From: Thauera sedimentorum
Lineage (GTDB): Bacteria > Pseudomonadota > Gammaproteobacteria > Burkholderiales > Rhodocyclaceae
DNA: 64,000 bases
Reading direction: 5' to 3'
Assembly: GCF_014489115.1 (NCBI RefSeq)
Contig: NZ_JACTAH010000001.1
Location: 992,001-1,056,000, forward strand
Position numbers and translations under genes: made by a program. A model generated the notes under the pieces. That model was not told the DNA's origin, ran no database searches, and worked only from the letters and a program-made list of their open reading frames with translations. Shown one piece after another: positions 17,300 to 25,806 of the stretch. The number at the start of each line of letters is the position of its first letter. The stretch's first letter is position 1.

Positions 17300-17365
17300 T
17301 CGCCATGATGCCTGGCGGCCGCTGAGCGTGCCGCTGCGGCGAACAGACCGGGAACTCCGCCAACC

Positions 17366-18058
17366 ATGCTGAAAGTCGACAACCTCAACCAGTACTACGG
17401 CGGCAGCCACATCCTGCGCAACCTGTCCTTCGAGGTGCCGGCGGGCAAGGTCACCACCCTGCTCGGGCGCAACGGCGTGGGCAAGACCACGCTGCTCAAG
17501 ACCCTGATGGGGCTGGTGCCCGCGGCCAGCGGCAGCGTCAGCTTCGACGGCCGCGAGATCACCCGGGCGCCATCCTACGAGCGGGTGCGCGCCGGCATCG
17601 GCTACGTGCCGCAGGGGCGCGAGATCTTTCCGCGCCTGACGGTGGAAGAGAACCTGCTGATGGGCCTGGCCACCCGTCCGCGCGGCGCCGCGGTGCCGGA
17701 GCGCGTGTTCGGCATGTTCCCGGTGCTGAAGCAGATGATGGCGCGGCGCGGCGGCGACCTCTCCGGCGGCCAGCAGCAGCAGCTGGCCATCGGCCGCGCG
17801 CTGGCCTTCGGCCCGCGTCTGCTGATCCTCGACGAACCCACCGAGGGCATCCAGCCGTCCATCATCAAGGACATCGGCAACGCCATCCGCCAGCTGGCCG
17901 GGACCGGCGAGATGTCCATCCTGCTGGTCGAGCAGTACTACGACTTCGCTCGCGACCTGTCCGATCACTACCTGGTGATGGAGCGCGGCGAGATCATCAT
18001 GCGCGGCGAGGGCGCGACGATGGACGCCGACGGCGTGCGCGAGGCGCTGGCGGTGTGA
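17366..18058 (+). CDS. urtE: Urea ABC transporter, ATP-binding protein UrtE
   Basis: 230 residues, LivF-like. Walker A is GRNGVGKTTLLK, the signature region DLSGGQQQQLAIGRAL, Walker B RLLILDEPTEGIQPS and the H-loop ILLVEQYYDFA. MLKVDNLNQYYGGSHILRNLSFEVPAGKVTTLLGRNG at the start is characteristic of UrtE. It is the second ATPase of the urea importer. Unlike the common urtABCDE order it is separated from urtD by an array and a peroxidase gene and has its own palindrome-bearing promoter, which probably keeps it co-regulated with urtA. Confidence 0.95.
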   Translation: MLKVDNLNQYYGGSHILRNLSFEVPAGKVTTLLGRNGVGKTTLLKTLMGLVPAASGSVSFDGREITRAPSYERVRAGIGYVPQGREIFPRLTVEENLLMGLATRPRGAAVPERVFGMFPVLKQMMARRGGDLSGGQQQQLAIGRALAFGPRLLILDEPTEGIQPSIIKDIGNAIRQLAGTGEMSILLVEQYYDFARDLSDHYLVMERGEIIMRGEGATMDADGVREALAV

Positions 18059-18221
18059 GCCGGACCGAGCACTGCTGCACGGATACGCAGTAATACCTGT
18101 TCGGCTTTCCCGGCGTACATCGTAAGATATAGCCCCTTCCAATTTGGGGTCATTGCGTCCGTGGGCGCCCCAGCCTTGCTTCTGCCGGCTGCATTGGCCC
18201 TGCGATCTTGCCGAACACACC

Positions 18222-19439
18222 GTGAACAAGCTCTGGAACACCATCACCGAGCACATCGTCGCGCCGACCCGGCTGACCGCCGACCAGCTGCTCGGCCTGC
18301 TCACGCCCATAGGCCGTTCGGTACATATGCGGCGTCATGCCGCTTCGGTCATCGTCGCCCGCGTGCAGCTCATCTCGGCGCTGTTCGCCCTGCTGGTGCC
18401 CCTGTGGGCGGTGGTGGACGTGCTGGTGTTCGACGGAATCACCGCGACCTGGCTGGTGCTGCTGCGCCTGGTTTCGGCGGGGGTGTTCGTCGCCCTGGCC
18501 TGGCCGCGCGAGGTGTCGGCGACCCGACCCTACACCCAGGCGGTGGTGATGCTGCTGATCATGCTGATGGTGCCGCCGCTGTTCTACCTGGTGTCGCTGC
18601 AGATCATCGATCCGGTGGGCCTCACCGACAGCCAGCGGCTGGTGGCGCAGCTCTACACCTTCATGCCCACCATCGTGCTCGGCGGGCTGGCCATCTTTCC
18701 GCTCACCGCGCTGGAAATCCTGCTGTTCTCGCTGCCGGTACTCGGCATCGCGCTCACCGGCATGACCAGCGGCGGCGCCGAACTGGCGCTCGACCAGCAC
18801 GGCGCGGCGCTGTGGTTCATGCTGATGATGATGGGCGTGGCGATGTTCTCCGGCATGAGCCAGTCGCACTACATGGAAAGCCTGGTGTACAAGGCGATGA
18901 CCGATCCGCTGACCGGCGCCTACACCCGGCGCTCCGGCACCGAGGCGCTGGAGCTGATGTTCCGCCTCTCGTCGATGTCGGGCAAGCCGCTGGCGGTGGC
19001 TTTCTTCGACCTCGACCATTTCAAGACCATCAACGACAACTACGGCCACGAGGCCGGCGACCACGCGCTGTGCACCCTGGTCGAACGCCTGCGCGGCACG
19101 CTGCGGCGCGGGGACGTGCTGGTGCGCTGGGGTGGCGAGGAGTTCATCGCGGTGCTGCCGGACATGCCGGCCGACCAGATGCCGGCCTTCCTGCAACGCC
19201 TGCGCGGTGCGGGCTTCGGCACCCGGCCGGACGGCACGCCGCTGACCGCGTCCATTGGCGTGGCCGAAAGCATGGCCGACGGCGTGATGGACTGGCCGGC
19301 CCTGGTGGAACTGGCCGATCAGCGCATGTACGCCGCCAAGCACGGCGGGCGCGACCGCGCGGTGCTGCCCGGCGAACTGACCGTGATGCTCGAAGGCGCC
19401 GCTACAGCGGCCACACCCACAGCAGCATCGGCAGGCTGA
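18222..19439 (+). CDS. Membrane-bound GGDEF diguanylate cyclase
   Basis: 405 residues from GTG 18222 (VNKLWNTITEHIVAPTRL); the in-frame ATG at 18144 would give a Cys/Trp-rich leader that looks untranslated. About six membrane segments fill residues 50-215 (QLISALFALLVPLWAVVDVLV ... LWFMLMMMGVAMFSGM). The C-terminal GGDEF domain begins DPLTGAYTRRSG and has an active loop RWGGEEF with the RRGD inhibitory site five residues before it. It synthesises c-di-GMP; the membrane part is the likely sensor. Its end overlaps the tail of the convergent SLC13 gene by 38 bp. The start is uncertain because no good ribosome binding site is visible. Confidence 0.88.
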   Translation: MNKLWNTITEHIVAPTRLTADQLLGLLTPIGRSVHMRRHAASVIVARVQLISALFALLVPLWAVVDVLVFDGITATWLVLLRLVSAGVFVALAWPREVSATRPYTQAVVMLLIMLMVPPLFYLVSLQIIDPVGLTDSQRLVAQLYTFMPTIVLGGLAIFPLTALEILLFSLPVLGIALTGMTSGGAELALDQHGAALWFMLMMMGVAMFSGMSQSHYMESLVYKAMTDPLTGAYTRRSGTEALELMFRLSSMSGKPLAVAFFDLDHFKTINDNYGHEAGDHALCTLVERLRGTLRRGDVLVRWGGEEFIAVLPDMPADQMPAFLQRLRGAGFGTRPDGTPLTASIGVAESMADGVMDWPALVELADQRMYAAKHGGRDRAVLPGELTVMLEGAATAATPTAASAG

Positions 19440-21276
19440 CCGCCACCACCAGGATCTCCAGCGGCAGCCCCAGGCGCCAGTAATCGCCGAAGCGGAAGCC
19501 GCCCGGCCCCAGGATCAGGGTGTTGTTCTGGTGGCCGATCGGGGTCAGGAAGGCGCACGAGGCGCCGACCGCCACCGCCATCAGGAAGGGATCGGCGCTC
19601 ACCCCCAGGCTGGCCGCGGTGCTCAGCGCGATCTGGCACATCACCGCCGCGGTGGCGGCGTTGTTCATCAGGTCCGACAAGGTCATGGTGACCACCAGCA
19701 CCACCGCCAGGGCGATGACCGGCTGGCCGCGGGCCAGGTCCTGCATCAGTGCGCCGGCGATCAGGTCGGCCGCGCCGGTTGTCTCCATGGCGCCGGCCAC
19801 CGGCAGCAGGGCCGCGAGCAGCACCACCACCGGCCAGTCCACCGAGGTATACACCGCGCGCAGCGGCACGGTGCGCAGCGCCATCGAAGCCAGCACACCG
19901 GCGGCCAGCGCGACATGCGCCGGCAGCAGGCCGAGCGCCGCGACGCCGATGGACAGCACCATGATCGCCGCCGCCCGCCAGGCCATGCCGTCCGCGGGCA
20001 GCCTCAGCGGACGCTGGGCCAGCGGCACGCAGCCGGTTTCGGCGGCGAAGTCGGCCACCGCGTCCGGGTGGCCCTGCATCAGCAACACATCGCCGGCCAT
20101 GAGACGCTGATGACGCAGACGGGCCACGCTGCGCTGGCCCTGGCGCGACAGCGCCAGCAGGTTGATGCTGTAGCGCGTGCGCAGCTGCAGCTCTCGCGGG
20201 CTGCGCTGGATCAGCGAAGACTGCGGCAACACCGCCAGTTCGGTGAGCGCCACCTCGTCGCCGTTGGCAGGGCGGGCGTCCTTTTCGGTTTCGTCCTTGT
20301 CGCCTTCGTCTTCCTTGTCCGACGCCTTGTCCTTGGCGCGTCCGCCGTCCTCCTTGTCCTCGTCTTTGTCCTCGTCCGGCTTGCGCGCCTCGGCCAGCTC
20401 CAGCCCAGCGGCCGACAGCGCCGCGGACAGGGTGTCGGCCTCTGCCTCGATCATCAGGATGTCGCCCGCGCGCACCCGGCGGCGCGGGTTGGGCGCGTGG
20501 ATGCGCAGCTCGTTGCGCACCATGCCGATGAGCTGCGCGTCGTCATTGCTGAACAGCGCCTCGATCTCGCCCAGCGTCATCCCCACCGCCTTGCCGTCCT
20601 CGGGTACGCGTGCTTCGGTGATGTAGGCGCCGGTCTCGAAGCTTTCGACGCCGGCCGCGCGCCGCGCCGGCACCAGGCGCCAGCCGAGCAGGGCGATGAA
20701 GGCCACGCCGCTGGCGGCCACCGCGAGGCCCACCGGGGTGAAGTCGAACACCCCGAAGCTGCCGGCGCCGCTGGCCTGGCGGAAACCGGCGACGATGAGG
20801 TTGGGCGGGGTGCCGACCATGGTGGTCATGCCGCCGAGGATGGAGCCGAAGGCCAGCGGCATCAGCACGCGGCCGGGCGGCAGGTCCAGCCGGCGGGCGA
20901 TCTGCACCGCCACCGGCATCAGCAGCGCCAGGGCGCCGACGTTGTTCATGAAGCCGGACAGCACCGCCGCCAGTGCGGTGAGTGCGGCGATGCTGGTCAT
21001 CGCCCCGGCCGAGGCGGGCAGCACCCGGCGGGTGAGGGCATCGACTGCCCCGGTGTGCTGCAGGGCGGCGCTGAGGATCAGCACGCAGGCCACGGTGACC
21101 ACTGCCGGATGGCCGAAGCCGGCGAAGGCGTCCTGGTAGCTCACCAGGCCGCTCAGCACGCAGGCGAGCAGGGCGCCGACCGCCACCATGTCGTGCCGCC
21201 AGCGTCCGAACAGGAACATCGCCATGGTGGCGAGCAGCACGGCAAGTATGGTGGCCTGGTCTGCGCTCATCGGCAT
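19402..21276 (-). CDS. SLC13-family permease with two RCK_C (TrkA-C) domains
   Basis: 624 residues ([26 protein letters not shown]). Membrane helices cover residues 1-200 and 420-624, with the family loop [21 protein letters not shown] and the mirror motif [21 protein letters not shown]. The cytoplasmic middle holds two RCK_C ligand-binding domains (about 215-300 and 345-420). These are joined by a linker of some 45 residues made almost only of Lys, Glu and Asp, which is unusual in length and composition. It is probably a sodium- or proton-coupled importer of an anion such as sulfate or a dicarboxylate; the substrate cannot be told. It is convergent with the GGDEF gene. Confidence 0.88.
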   Translation of the reverse strand: MPMSADQATILAVLLATMAMFLFGRWRHDMVAVGALLACVLSGLVSYQDAFAGFGHPAVVTVACVLILSAALQHTGAVDALTRRVLPASAGAMTSIAALTALAAVLSGFMNNVGALALLMPVAVQIARRLDLPPGRVLMPLAFGSILGGMTTMVGTPPNLIVAGFRQASGAGSFGVFDFTPVGLAVAASGVAFIALLGWRLVPARRAAGVESFETGAYITEARVPEDGKAVGMTLGEIEALFSNDDAQLIGMVRNELRIHAPNPRRRVRAGDILMIEAEADTLSAALSAAGLELAEARKPDEDKDEDKEDGGRAKDKASDKEDEGDKDETEKDARPANGDEVALTELAVLPQSSLIQRSPRELQLRTRYSINLLALSRQGQRSVARLRHQRLMAGDVLLMQGHPDAVADFAAETGCVPLAQRPLRLPADGMAWRAAAIMVLSIGVAALGLLPAHVALAAGVLASMALRTVPLRAVYTSVDWPVVVLLAALLPVAGAMETTGAADLIAGALMQDLARGQPVIALAVVLVVTMTLSDLMNNAATAAVMCQIALSTAASLGVSADPFLMAVAVGASCAFLTPIGHQNNTLILGPGGFRFGDYWRLGLPLEILVVAVSLPMLLWVWPL

Positions 21277-21382
21277 TCCATCTCCGCGGATGTGGCTGGC
21301 TGCGTCCCCGGCCGGCGGCTTTCCAGGCCGGCGGCGGCTGGGCTACCATCGAAAGCGTCGACACGCACGCGCGGAGGGCGCC

Positions 21383-21838
21383 ATGTTCAAACGCATCCTG
21401 GTGGCAATGGATGATACCGAACCGGGCCGGCATGCGCTCGGCAAGGCCATCGAGCTGGCCGCGGTGACCGGCGCGCAGCTGCGCGTGCTGCATGTGCTGG
21501 ATCTGGCCGACCTGGCGCGCGACGCCGAGTTCGTAAACTGGTCCGAGCAGTCGGCCGAGCGCATGAACGCCGGCCAGGCGCTGGTGGACGCCGCGGTGGC
21601 GCGCGCCCGCGAAGCCACGGTGGACGCCGACGGCGTGCTGCTGCCGGTGGAAACCAAGGAGCAGAAGGTGGACGAGACCGTGGTCGCCCAGGCCGCCGAC
21701 TGGTCCGCCGACCTGATCGTGCTCGGCACCCACGGCCGCAGCGGCCTCAGCCGCCTGCTGCACGGCAGCGTGGCCGAAGCGGTGCTGCGCGCCGCGGGGC
21801 GGCCGGTGCTGCTGTTCCCCCCGGAAAAGGACGAATAG
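21383..21838 (+). CDS. Universal stress protein (UspA family)
   Basis: 151 residues from ATG 21383, preceded by GCGGAGGGCGCC. The fold opens with [40 protein letters not shown] and ends with the nucleotide-binding [30 protein letters not shown], which matches G-2x-G-9x-G(S/T), so ATP binding is expected. Such proteins act in stress survival. It is divergent from the SLC13 gene and followed directly by the REPIN that flanks the RAYT gene. Confidence 0.95.
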   Translation: MFKRILVAMDDTEPGRHALGKAIELAAVTGAQLRVLHVLDLADLARDAEFVNWSEQSAERMNAGQALVDAAVARAREATVDADGVLLPVETKEQKVDETVVAQAADWSADLIVLGTHGRSGLSRLLHGSVAEAVLRAAGRPVLLFPPEKDE

Positions 21839-21843
21839 CTGCT

Positions 21844-21916
21844 GTAGGAGCGGCCTTGGCCGCGATTGCGGTCTGCGGGAGAACCAAGGGCGTATCGCGG
21901 CCAAGGCCGCTCCTAC
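21844..21916. repeat. REPIN, left flank of RAYT gene (73 bp)
   Basis: A direct GCGGCC-type hairpin (21844-21866) and an inverted one (21894-21916) enclose a 27-bp loop. The same 73-bp element, with two differences in the loop, lies on the other side of the RAYT gene at 22432-22504 in the same orientation. Confidence 0.95.
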
Positions 21917-21958
21917 AGGGGGTTGCGGTGCATGCGATTGGCATTGAGAATGCCGCGC

Positions 21959-22435
21959 ATGTACGCATCTTCACTCCCCCATGCGAAACGCTTGCGTCAT
22001 GGCCGTGTTTCCGAGCCGGGACGTGTCTATCTGGTGACCACGGTCACCCGTCGCAGGCGGCCCGTATTCGCTGATCTGACCCTGGCGCGTCTGGCAATTG
22101 GTGAGCTACGCGCCTGCGATGCCGCGGGCGAGTGCGAAACCCTGGCTTTCGTGCTGATGCCCGATCACCTGCATTGGCTGCTGGCACTCCGCAGCGCGAA
22201 CCTTTCCGCCCTCGTCAGGCGCTTCAAGTCCAGTAGCGCGCGCCGCATCAATGCGGCCGGCGTGCCGGGCGATTGCGCACTCTGGCAACCCGGCTTCCAC
22301 GATCATGCGCTGCGACGGGAGGAAGACATGGCGCAGATCGCGCGTTACATCGTTGCCAACCCCTTGCGGGCGGGGCTGGCCGGGTCCGTGCGGGACTACC
22401 CCCACTGGGATGCCGTCTGGCTGCAGCCCCTGTAG
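21959..22435 (+). CDS. REP-associated tyrosine transposase (RAYT)
   Basis: 158 residues from ATG 21959 (MYASSLPHAKRLRHGRVSEPG); ATG 21932, preceded by AGGGGG, is an equally possible start. Related to IS200/IS605 TnpA. The HUH-type metal motif is MPDHLHWLLAL, after the strand RVYLVTTVTRRRRPVF. The nucleophile Tyr lies in the conserved helix MAQIARYIVANPLRAGLAG. RAYTs are single-copy, domesticated transposases thought to act on REP hairpins and spread them. The gene is enclosed by two nearly identical REPINs, and its TAG stop is the first TAG of the right one. Intact catalytic residues suggest it is functional. Confidence 0.92.
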   Translation: MYASSLPHAKRLRHGRVSEPGRVYLVTTVTRRRRPVFADLTLARLAIGELRACDAAGECETLAFVLMPDHLHWLLALRSANLSALVRRFKSSSARRINAAGVPGDCALWQPGFHDHALRREEDMAQIARYIVANPLRAGLAGSVRDYPHWDAVWLQPL

Positions 22436-22504
22436 GAGCGGCCTTGGCCGCGATTGCGGTCTGCGGGAGAACCACGGCCGTATCGCGGCCAAGGCCGCTC
22501 CTAC
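22432..22504. repeat. REPIN, right flank of RAYT gene (73 bp)
   Basis: Same structure as 21844-21916: a direct hairpin at 22432 and an inverted one at 22482, loops differing at two positions (accaagggc versus accacggcc). Its left end provides the RAYT stop codon (22433-22435) and its right end provides the pxpA stop codon on the opposite strand (22501-22503). Confidence 0.95.
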
Positions 22505-23277
22505 AGGTCGAGGACTTCCGGTAGCGGCACCACCTGCCAGCCCGCCGCCTGCAGCGCGGCGCGCAGTTGACGGGCGCTGTCGACTGCGCCGGGGGTGTCG
22601 CCGTGCACGCAGATGCTGTCCATGCGGCAGGGCAGCGTGCGGCCGCCGACGGTGACGATGCCGCCCGCGTCCAGCATGCGCAGCACGTGGGCGGTGAGCG
22701 CGTCGTGGTCGTGGATGACTGCGCCGGGCTGGCCGCGTGGCACCAGGGTGCCGGCGTCGGTGTAGGCGCGGTCGGCGAAGATTTCGGCGGCCACCCTCAG
22801 TCCGGCGCGCTCGCCCGCCTTGTGCAGTTCGGAGAGCGCGGGGGCGAGCAGGATCAGTGCCGCGTCGGCGGCCTTGACCGCACGCGCGATGGCGTCGGCC
22901 AGCGCGGCGTCCTCGCAGGCCTGGTTGTTCAGTGCGCCATGCGGCTTGACGTGGGTGACCCGGCTGCCTTCGGCCGCGGCGATGCCGGCGAGTGCGCCGA
23001 TCTGGTAGATCACCATCGCCTCCAGCTCGGCGGGCGCCATCTTCATCTGCCGTCGGCCGAAGCCTTGCAGGTCCGGCCAGGCGGGGTGGGCGCCCAGGCT
23101 GACTCCGGCATCCAGCGCGGTGCGCACCGTGCGGCGCATCACCAGCGGGTCACCGGCGTGGAAGCCGCAGGCGATGTTGGCGCTGGCCACCACCTGCAGC
23201 AGCGCCTCGTCCTCGCCCATCTTCCAGGGGCCGAAGGATTCGCCGAGGTCGGCATTGAGATTGATGCGTTTGTTCAT
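22501..23277 (-). CDS. pxpA: 5-oxoprolinase subunit A (LamB/YcsF family)
   Basis: 258 residues starting MNKRINLNADLGESFGPWKMGEDEALLQVVASANIACGFHAGDP, the diagnostic LamB/YcsF N-terminus, with the further signatures SLGAHPAWPDLQGFGRR and THVKPHGALNNQA. Together with PxpB and PxpC it cleaves 5-oxo-L-proline to glutamate using ATP, removing a metabolic damage product. It is last in the order marR-pxpB-pxpC-pxpA. The stop codon is the CTA (TAG on the coding strand) in the end of a REP hairpin. Confidence 0.95.
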   Translation of the reverse strand: MNKRINLNADLGESFGPWKMGEDEALLQVVASANIACGFHAGDPLVMRRTVRTALDAGVSLGAHPAWPDLQGFGRRQMKMAPAELEAMVIYQIGALAGIAAAEGSRVTHVKPHGALNNQACEDAALADAIARAVKAADAALILLAPALSELHKAGERAGLRVAAEIFADRAYTDAGTLVPRGQPGAVIHDHDALTAHVLRMLDAGGIVTVGGRTLPCRMDSICVHGDTPGAVDSARQLRAALQAAGWQVVPLPEVLDL

Positions 23278-23299
23278 GGCGTGCTCCTGCGGGCGGGTG

Positions 23300-24343
23300 T
23301 CAGTTCAGCGGGCGGTATTCCGGGGCGAGCGCGTGCACCGCGTCGCCCGCCAGGTTGGCCGCGTACAGCGCGGCGAGGTCGATGCCGCCGGCGAGCGGGC
23401 GGATGGCGGCGAGCAGGCGCCGGGTCGCGGCTTCGCGCTCGCGCGCGGCCGCTCCGCCGGCGGCGGCGTCGACGCGCGCGAAGCGCAGCGTGTCGCCCGG
23501 CCGGCACTGCGCCAGGCGCGGCAGGTCGGCGCCGATTACGGTGGCGATCTTCGGGTAGCCGCCGGCGGTCTGTGCGTCGGCCATCAGCACGATGGGCAGG
23601 CCGTTGCCGGGTACCTGCACCGAGCCGGGCACGGTGGCGTCGGAGATGATCTCGCGCGCGCCGAGGTGCGCGAGCGCGCTGCCTTCCAGGCGCACGCCCA
23701 TGCGGTCGGCCTGGGCGCTGACGCGGTAGTCGGCGGAGAAGAAGGTCTCCAGCGCCTCGCTGCTGAAGTGGTCGTCCTGCGGGCCGGGCATGGCGCGCAG
23801 CGGGCCGTCGTCGTCGGCGGGCGGGGTGCCGAGCACCCGTTCCAGGCCGCTGGGGGCTGCGGCCGGCAGGCGGGCGCCGGCAGCCAGCGCGCGACCATCC
23901 AAGCCGCCGAGCAGCGCACGCGGATAGGTGGCGGCGCTGCCCAGCACCGCCGGTACGGCCAGCCCGGCGACCGCGACCACCGCGATGCGCCCGCTGTTCA
24001 TGCGGCGGATGCGCAGCTGCTCGCCATCGTTCAGCGTCACCGAGCGCCAGGCGGCCAGCGGGCGGCGTTCGCCGCCGGACTCCAGTTCGACCGCGGCGTC
24101 GCCCGCCACCGCCACGCGCAGCGCGCCACCGCGCGCGGCCAGATGCAGGCCGCCGTCGAAGCATTCGATCACCGGGGCGTTCTCGGCATTGCCGGCCAGG
24201 GTGTTGGCGATGCGCATCAGGCGCACGTCGAGCACGCCCGCCCAGGGCACGCCGATGCGCCGCCAGCCGCGCCGGCCGGCATCCTGCAGCGAGGCGTAGG
24301 CACCGGGGGCGAGGATCTCGATGTGGGGGGCGGTGTCGGTCAT
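23300..24343 (-). CDS. pxpC: 5-oxoprolinase subunit C (biotin-dependent carboxyltransferase-like)
   Basis: 347 residues from ATG 24343 (MTDTAPHIEILAPGAYASLQDAGRRGWRRIGVPWAGVLD), the standard KipA/PxpC N-terminus; the frame is open further upstream but the ATGA overlap with pxpB fixes the start. Other signatures are NTLAGNAENAPVIEC, SADYRVSAQADRMGVRLEG and QVPGNGLPIVLMADAQTAGGYPKIATVI. It forms the PxpBC complex that phosphorylates 5-oxoproline or handles the intermediate from PxpA. 22 bp separate it from pxpA. Confidence 0.95.
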   Translation of the reverse strand: MTDTAPHIEILAPGAYASLQDAGRRGWRRIGVPWAGVLDVRLMRIANTLAGNAENAPVIECFDGGLHLAARGGALRVAVAGDAAVELESGGERRPLAAWRSVTLNDGEQLRIRRMNSGRIAVVAVAGLAVPAVLGSAATYPRALLGGLDGRALAAGARLPAAAPSGLERVLGTPPADDDGPLRAMPGPQDDHFSSEALETFFSADYRVSAQADRMGVRLEGSALAHLGAREIISDATVPGSVQVPGNGLPIVLMADAQTAGGYPKIATVIGADLPRLAQCRPGDTLRFARVDAAAGGAAAREREAATRRLLAAIRPLAGGIDLAALYAANLAGDAVHALAPEYRPLN

Positions 24344-25098
24344 GTCCCGGTCTCGTTTGCGGTTGCGGCGACGAGCCAGCGCTGCGGATCGATCTCGCCG
24401 GCAGCCAGTGCGGCGGCGAGGCGTTCGTATTCGGCCATCGTCACCGGCTCGAAGCGCACCCGGTCGCCGGCGGCGAGCAGCGAGGGCGCGGCACGCGTGG
24501 CGTCGAACAGCGGCACCGGGCAGCGGCCCAGCAGATGCCAGCCGCCGGGGCTCTCCCAGGGGTAGATCGCGGTCAGGCCGGTGGCGATGGCCACGCTGCC
24601 CGGCGGCACGCGCACCCGCGGCTCGGTGCGGCGCGGCAGGCGCAGGGCCTCGGGCAGGTCGCCCATGAAGGGGAAGCCGGGCAGGAAGCCGAGCATGTAC
24701 ACCAGGTATTCGCTGCCGCTGTGCAGCGCGATGACCTCGTCCGCGCTGCGGCCGATGGCGCGCGCGGTGTCGGCGAGGTCGGGGGCGGCCTCGCCTTCGT
24801 AGCACACCGGCAGGCGCCAGCGCCGCCCGGCCGGCGGCGCAGCGTGTTCGGCGGCGGCGAAGAGCGGCTGCAGTTCGGCGAGCAACCCGGCGCGCGAGGT
24901 GGCCAGCGGATCGAAGAACACCGTCAGCGAGCGGAAGGTGGGCATGGTCTCGATCACGCCGGCCAGCCCGCCGGCGGCCTGGCGTGCGGCGATGGCGGCG
25001 TCGAGCGCATTGACCGCGGCGAGCAGGCGCGGGTCGATGGCGTCGCCGAACTCGATGGTGAGCGCGGCGTCGCCAGCGTCGAGTATGCGGATGGTCAT
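24340..25098 (-). CDS. pxpB: 5-oxoprolinase subunit B (KipI family)
   Basis: 252 residues starting MTIRILDAGDAALTIEFGDAIDP. The KipI/PxpB core includes VIETMPTFRSLTVFFDPL, the strongly conserved EYLVYMLGFLPGFPFMGDLPEALRLPRRTEPRVRVPPGSVAIA and the end motif PWESPGGWHLLGRCPVPLFD. It lies 18 bp after the MarR-type gene and overlaps pxpC by 4 bp, so the four genes form one transcript. Confidence 0.95.
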   Translation of the reverse strand: MTIRILDAGDAALTIEFGDAIDPRLLAAVNALDAAIAARQAAGGLAGVIETMPTFRSLTVFFDPLATSRAGLLAELQPLFAAAEHAAPPAGRRWRLPVCYEGEAAPDLADTARAIGRSADEVIALHSGSEYLVYMLGFLPGFPFMGDLPEALRLPRRTEPRVRVPPGSVAIATGLTAIYPWESPGGWHLLGRCPVPLFDATRAAPSLLAAGDRVRFEPVTMAEYERLAAALAAGEIDPQRWLVAATANETGT

Positions 25099-25116
25099 GG
25101 TCGGCCCCGTGGGCGC

Positions 25117-25659
25117 TTACAGCACCGAAGTCGAGGCCGCGCGCGCGGCCTGGTCGTAGCGCCCGGAGAGGGTGCGCAGCAGGCGGGCGAGTTCGCCGAT
25201 CTGCGCGTTGTCCTCGGGCGTGCCGGTGAAGCCGGGCATCAGGCAGGCCTCGCGCACGTCGCGGTAGGCGAGGCAGATCTCGCGCCCCTGGTCGGTGACC
25301 GCGAAGAAGGCTTCCTTGCCGCGCTTGGCGCTGGAGACCAGGCCCAGCCCGGCGAGCTTGCGCAGCGAGTAGGACACCACATGGGTGTCCTCCACGTTGA
25401 GCACGAAGCAGATGTCGGCCAGTCGCTTCTCGCTGTCGCGGTGCGCGACGTGATGCAGCACCAGCACGTCGATCGGCGTCATGTCCTTGACGCCGGCGGC
25501 GGTCATGCAGCGCATCATCCAGCGCGCGAAGGCGTGCCACGCGATGATCAGGCCGAACTCGAGCTCCGACAGTTCCGGCGACTTGGGCGACACCAGATGC
25601 TGCGAGGAGACGATGCGGCTGCTGTCCGCGGCGGGGGTGGTCAGCGTCGGCTTGCTCAT
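25117..25659 (-). CDS. MarR-family winged-helix regulator
   Basis: 180 residues. The DNA-binding part is KDMTPIDVLVLHHVAHRDSEKRLADICFVLNVEDTHVVSYSLRKLAGLGLVSSAKRGKEAFFAVTDQGREI, a MarR-type winged helix with the wing at KRGKEAFFAVT. It is the first gene of the pxp operon and divergent from the dctPQM transporter. It most likely controls both, responding to the transported acid or to 5-oxoproline. The start ATG is preceded by GTGAGAAAAAA. The ligand is unknown. Confidence 0.88.
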   Translation of the reverse strand: MSKPTLTTPAADSSRIVSSQHLVSPKSPELSELEFGLIIAWHAFARWMMRCMTAAGVKDMTPIDVLVLHHVAHRDSEKRLADICFVLNVEDTHVVSYSLRKLAGLGLVSSAKRGKEAFFAVTDQGREICLAYRDVREACLMPGFTGTPEDNAQIGELARLLRTLSGRYDQAARAASTSVL

Positions 25660-25687
25660 TTTTTTCTCACGATACGTTTACGAATTC

Positions 25688-25716
25688 TTGACAATTTATA
25701 GACGAAATCCCAATCT
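25688..25716 (+). promoter_or_regulatory. Sigma70-like promoter for dctPQM in the MarR divergent region
   Basis: TTGACA (25688-25693), a 17-bp spacer and CAATCT (25711-25716) lie about 90 bp before the dctP ATG in an AT-rich island. On the other strand the same island offers TATAAAT as a -10 for the marR-pxp operon, so the two promoters overlap and a single bound MarR dimer could affect both. Confidence 0.5.
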
Positions 25717-25806
25717 TTCAACAGCGACGCATCCGTCGAGGCGGTTTCGTCGTTCTGTTTCACGTGCGAGAACACCCCTACAAGCCCTTTTCCGGAGACA
25801 CACACG

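Noticed and set aside
18150-19343. Long minus-strand open frame of about 400 codons opposite the GGDEF gene
   Set aside because: Composition is His/Gln/Arg-rich noise typical of the antisense of GC-rich genes; the plus strand has a complete GGEEF domain.
25095-25125. GCTGTAAGC on the minus strand between marR and pxpB
   Set aside because: The TAA is the marR stop codon and the nearest CGAC is at about 10 bp, so spacing is wrong.
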